Source of the DNA: Pedobacter sp. Leaf216
Lineage (GTDB): Bacteria > Bacteroidota > Bacteroidia > Sphingobacteriales > Sphingobacteriaceae
Reading direction: 5' to 3'
Length of the DNA: 64,000 bases
NCBI RefSeq assembly: GCF_001421515.1
Contig: NZ_LMKM01000009.1
Location: forward strand, 86-64,085
Position numbers and translations under genes: made by a program. Within the stretch, counting starts at the first letter, position 1, and each line of letters opens with the position of its first letter. Shown piece by piece: positions 62,287 through 64,000 of the stretch. The notes beneath the pieces are model-generated. The model was not told the origin of the DNA, made no database searches, and worked only from the letters and a program-made list of their open reading frames with translations.

Positions 62287-62492
62287 TAAATAACTTCTAT
62301 TTTATTTTCTCCAAAAGTAATAATATCACCAACCCTAACCTTATAACGTTTGCGGAATTCGACTTCTCCGTTCGTTTTTACTAAACCATCTTCTACAACG
62401 GTTTGGGCATCACCGCCACTGCCAACCAATCCGCTTGCTTTTAACAGTTGGATTAATGGAATAAATTCGCCTTCTAATTTGAATTGTATCAT
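62286..62492 (-). CDS. S4 domain RNA-binding protein
   Basis: A 68-residue stand-alone S4-type RNA-binding protein (YbcJ/RlbA-like). It starts MIQFKLEGEFIPLIQLLKASGLVGSGGDAQTVVEDGLVKTNGEV; an in-frame TTG at 62501 is less likely. Conserved GSGGDAQ and the C-terminal GDIITFGENKIEVI fit the family. Likely binds ribosomal RNA or other structured RNA. Overlaps aroB by one base (TAATG), implying coupled translation. Confidence 0.88.
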   Translation of the reverse strand: MIQFKLEGEFIPLIQLLKASGLVGSGGDAQTVVEDGLVKTNGEVEFRKRYKVRVGDIITFGENKIEVI

Positions 62493-62586
62493 TTTATGCA
62501 AAAATACGATAATTTAAAGGTTTTTAGTTTTAACAACCAATGCTTTTTATAATTTTGCACCAATCTGACTTATTATACTGATAAAA

Positions 62587-63771
62587 ATGGATTTATCCCC
62601 CAACAAACAACCAAATTTCGATAACACGGAGATTGCTTTCCGTCAAAAATCTAACAATGAACTAAAAAAAGCCTATTGGCTTTTTAAAATGATCGGCAGT
62701 AATTTTTTAACCAAAGTTGGACCGGCCATTACCAATTTCTTTTTAAATATTGGTTTGCCAATTCAGGGAGCAATTAAAGCCACCATTTTTCAGCAGTTTT
62801 GCGGTGGCGAAACCATTGCCGAATGTAATAAAGCCATTGAGCAGCTGGATAAAGGCGGTGTAGGAACTATTTTGGATTACTCGGTAGAGGGTGAAGATGA
62901 AGAACAGGTTTTTGATGAAACCTGTGCCGAAATTATCCGCACCATTGTACGTGCAGATGGTGATTCAAAAATTCCGATTACTGTTTTCAAAATTACCGGA
63001 ATTGGCCGTTTTGCCCTATTACAGAAACTGGATGCCAAGCAAACTTTAAATGACGCAGAAAAAGCAGAATTTGAAAAAGTAAAGGTTCGTTGCGAAATGA
63101 TCTGTAAAACTGCCTTTGATAAAGGTGTGCCGGTTATGATTGATGCAGAAGAAACCTGGATTCAAGATACGATTGATGAACTGGCTTTAGACATGATGCG
63201 AAAATTTAACCGTGAGCGTATTATTGTTTACAATACCTACCAAATGTACCGCCATGATAAATTAGCAGATATGAAAGCCGACCATCTGATTGCAAAAGCG
63301 GATGGTTTTATCCTGGGTGTTAAAATGGTACGTGGTGCTTACATGGAAAAAGAACGTAAACGCGCATTGGAAATGGGTTATCCTTCACCAATTCAACCAG
63401 ATAAAGCAGCATCTGACCGCGATTATAACGAATCGTTACGTTATTGTGTAGATCATATTGATGAAATTGCCATTGTTGCCGGTACACACAATGAAGATAG
63501 CAGCCGTTTACTGACTTATCTTTTGGAAGAAAAAAATATCAGCCATAATCACCCTCACGTGTACTTCGCTCAATTGTTAGGTATGAGCGATAACCTAAGT
63601 TTTAACCTTGCTGATGCTAATTACAATGTAGCTAAATATGTTCCTTATGGGCCGATTAAAGCTGTAATGCCTTACTTATTTAGAAGGGCGCAAGAAAATA
63701 CTTCAGTAGCCGGACAAACAGGTCGTGAGTTGGGTTTGATTGAAAGAGAATTAAAAAGAAGGAAACTATAA
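62587..63771 (+). CDS. Proline dehydrogenase
   Basis: A 394-residue FAD-dependent proline dehydrogenase, stand-alone (not fused to the P5C dehydrogenase), oxidising proline to pyrroline-5-carboxylate. The TIM-barrel core shows VEGEDEEQ, VFKITGIGRFALL, MIDAEETWIQ, YNTYQMYRHD, GVKMVRGAYMEKER and the C-terminal FAQLLGMSDNLSF, YVPYGPIKAVMPYLFRRAQENTSV. Normal length for the monofunctional enzyme. A TAATTTTG -7-like element at 62550-62557 is 29 bases upstream of the ATG. No close partner gene. Confidence 0.92.
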   Translation: MDLSPNKQPNFDNTEIAFRQKSNNELKKAYWLFKMIGSNFLTKVGPAITNFFLNIGLPIQGAIKATIFQQFCGGETIAECNKAIEQLDKGGVGTILDYSVEGEDEEQVFDETCAEIIRTIVRADGDSKIPITVFKITGIGRFALLQKLDAKQTLNDAEKAEFEKVKVRCEMICKTAFDKGVPVMIDAEETWIQDTIDELALDMMRKFNRERIIVYNTYQMYRHDKLADMKADHLIAKADGFILGVKMVRGAYMEKERKRALEMGYPSPIQPDKAASDRDYNESLRYCVDHIDEIAIVAGTHNEDSSRLLTYLLEEKNISHNHPHVYFAQLLGMSDNLSFNLADANYNVAKYVPYGPIKAVMPYLFRRAQENTSVAGQTGRELGLIERELKRRKL

Positions 63772-63813
63772 TTCAGTTTCGGTAAACATTTAGTGGTTTG
63801 AAGTTAACCACGG

Positions 63814-63905
63814 AATCGTCATTTTGAGCGGAGTGTAGCGCAGTAGAGAATTCTAAATAGATAGATCTCTCCATTTCGCTGCGCTTCAATTGAAATGACG
63901 ATTTT
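63814..63905. repeat. Dispersed palindromic intergenic repeat
   Basis: AATCGTCATTTTGAGCGGAG... at 63814 is mirrored by ...GAAATGACGATT ending at 63905, with GTAGCGCAGTAGAGA and GATCTCTCCATTTCGCTGCGC in between. The end inverted repeat AATCGTCATTTT / AAATGACGATT is nearly perfect. Similar CGTCATTTTGAGC elements are common between Bacteroidota genes; a degenerate partial copy (GCTCAAAATGACATC) is at about 54883-54898 here. Confidence 0.7.
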
Positions 63906-64000
63906 TTTTCATATCCTCATACTGAATTTATTTCAGTAATTATCTTGCTTTAAAAGACCCTGAAATGAATTCAGGGAGACGAATCTTGGCAATCCTCATG

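Overview
The window looks like a chromosomal segment of a Bacteroidota bacterium, most likely Sphingobacteriaceae and Pedobacter-like. This is inferred from a SusC/SusD pair, AT-rich intergenic DNA with TAnnTTTG-type -7 elements and little Shine-Dalgarno signal, many SPII lipoproteins, a two-domain E1 alpha/beta dehydrogenase, and a tmRNA whose tag reads GENTYALAA. No phage, insertion sequence, CRISPR array, tRNA or rRNA was recognised.

Layout. 0-5 kb: a secreted zinc metalloprotease lipoprotein and a TlpA-like thioredoxin, closed by a terminator, then a secreted amidohydrolase. 5-8 kb: small hypothetical genes, an AraC regulator, and a block of about 3.7 tandem copies of a ~130-bp palindrome-containing repeat. 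8-19 kb: a TPR histidine kinase, an NtrC-type response regulator, an alginate-export-like porin and a four-gene hydrolase operon with a sigma-54-like promoter. Matching dyad sequences lie upstream of both the operon and the regulator, suggesting one regulon. 19-30 kb: SDR, DUF421, a frameshifted PAS histidine kinase, a DEAH helicase, DUF3253, S41 peptidase/MarR, HxlR/F420-type reductase, AlkB and GNAT. 30-35 kb: a SusD/SusC operon. 35-38 kb: a divergent QorB-like/HxlR pair and an NPP-type phosphodiesterase.

38.5-43.2 kb is a compact peptide export locus: two related cysteine-free precursors with double-glycine leaders, an HlyD-type adaptor, a C39-peptidase ABC transporter, then a small membrane protein and an XRE regulator. 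No modifying enzyme is present. 43.4-48.2 kb: tmRNA (ssrA), a PLP aminotransferase, a DUF1573 protein and the E1 fusion. 48.4-51.5 kb: a TPR histidine kinase convergent with a LytTR response regulator.

51.6-57.2 kb is an aromatic amino acid operon on the minus strand (pheA, DAHP synthase/chorismate mutase, aroA, aroC, DUF1684). It is preceded by what reads as a complete transcription attenuator: a 20-codon leader peptide with nine Phe/Tyr codons, an antiterminator segment overlapping its stop codon, and a strong terminator just before pheA. aroB lies further on with an S4-domain gene and a sterol-desaturase-like gene. The window ends with an astacin/ricin-B lipoprotein, proline dehydrogenase and a dispersed palindromic repeat.

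The most interesting items are the Phe/Tyr attenuator, the two-peptide GG-leader export locus and the putative sigma-54 regulon with its dyad sites.
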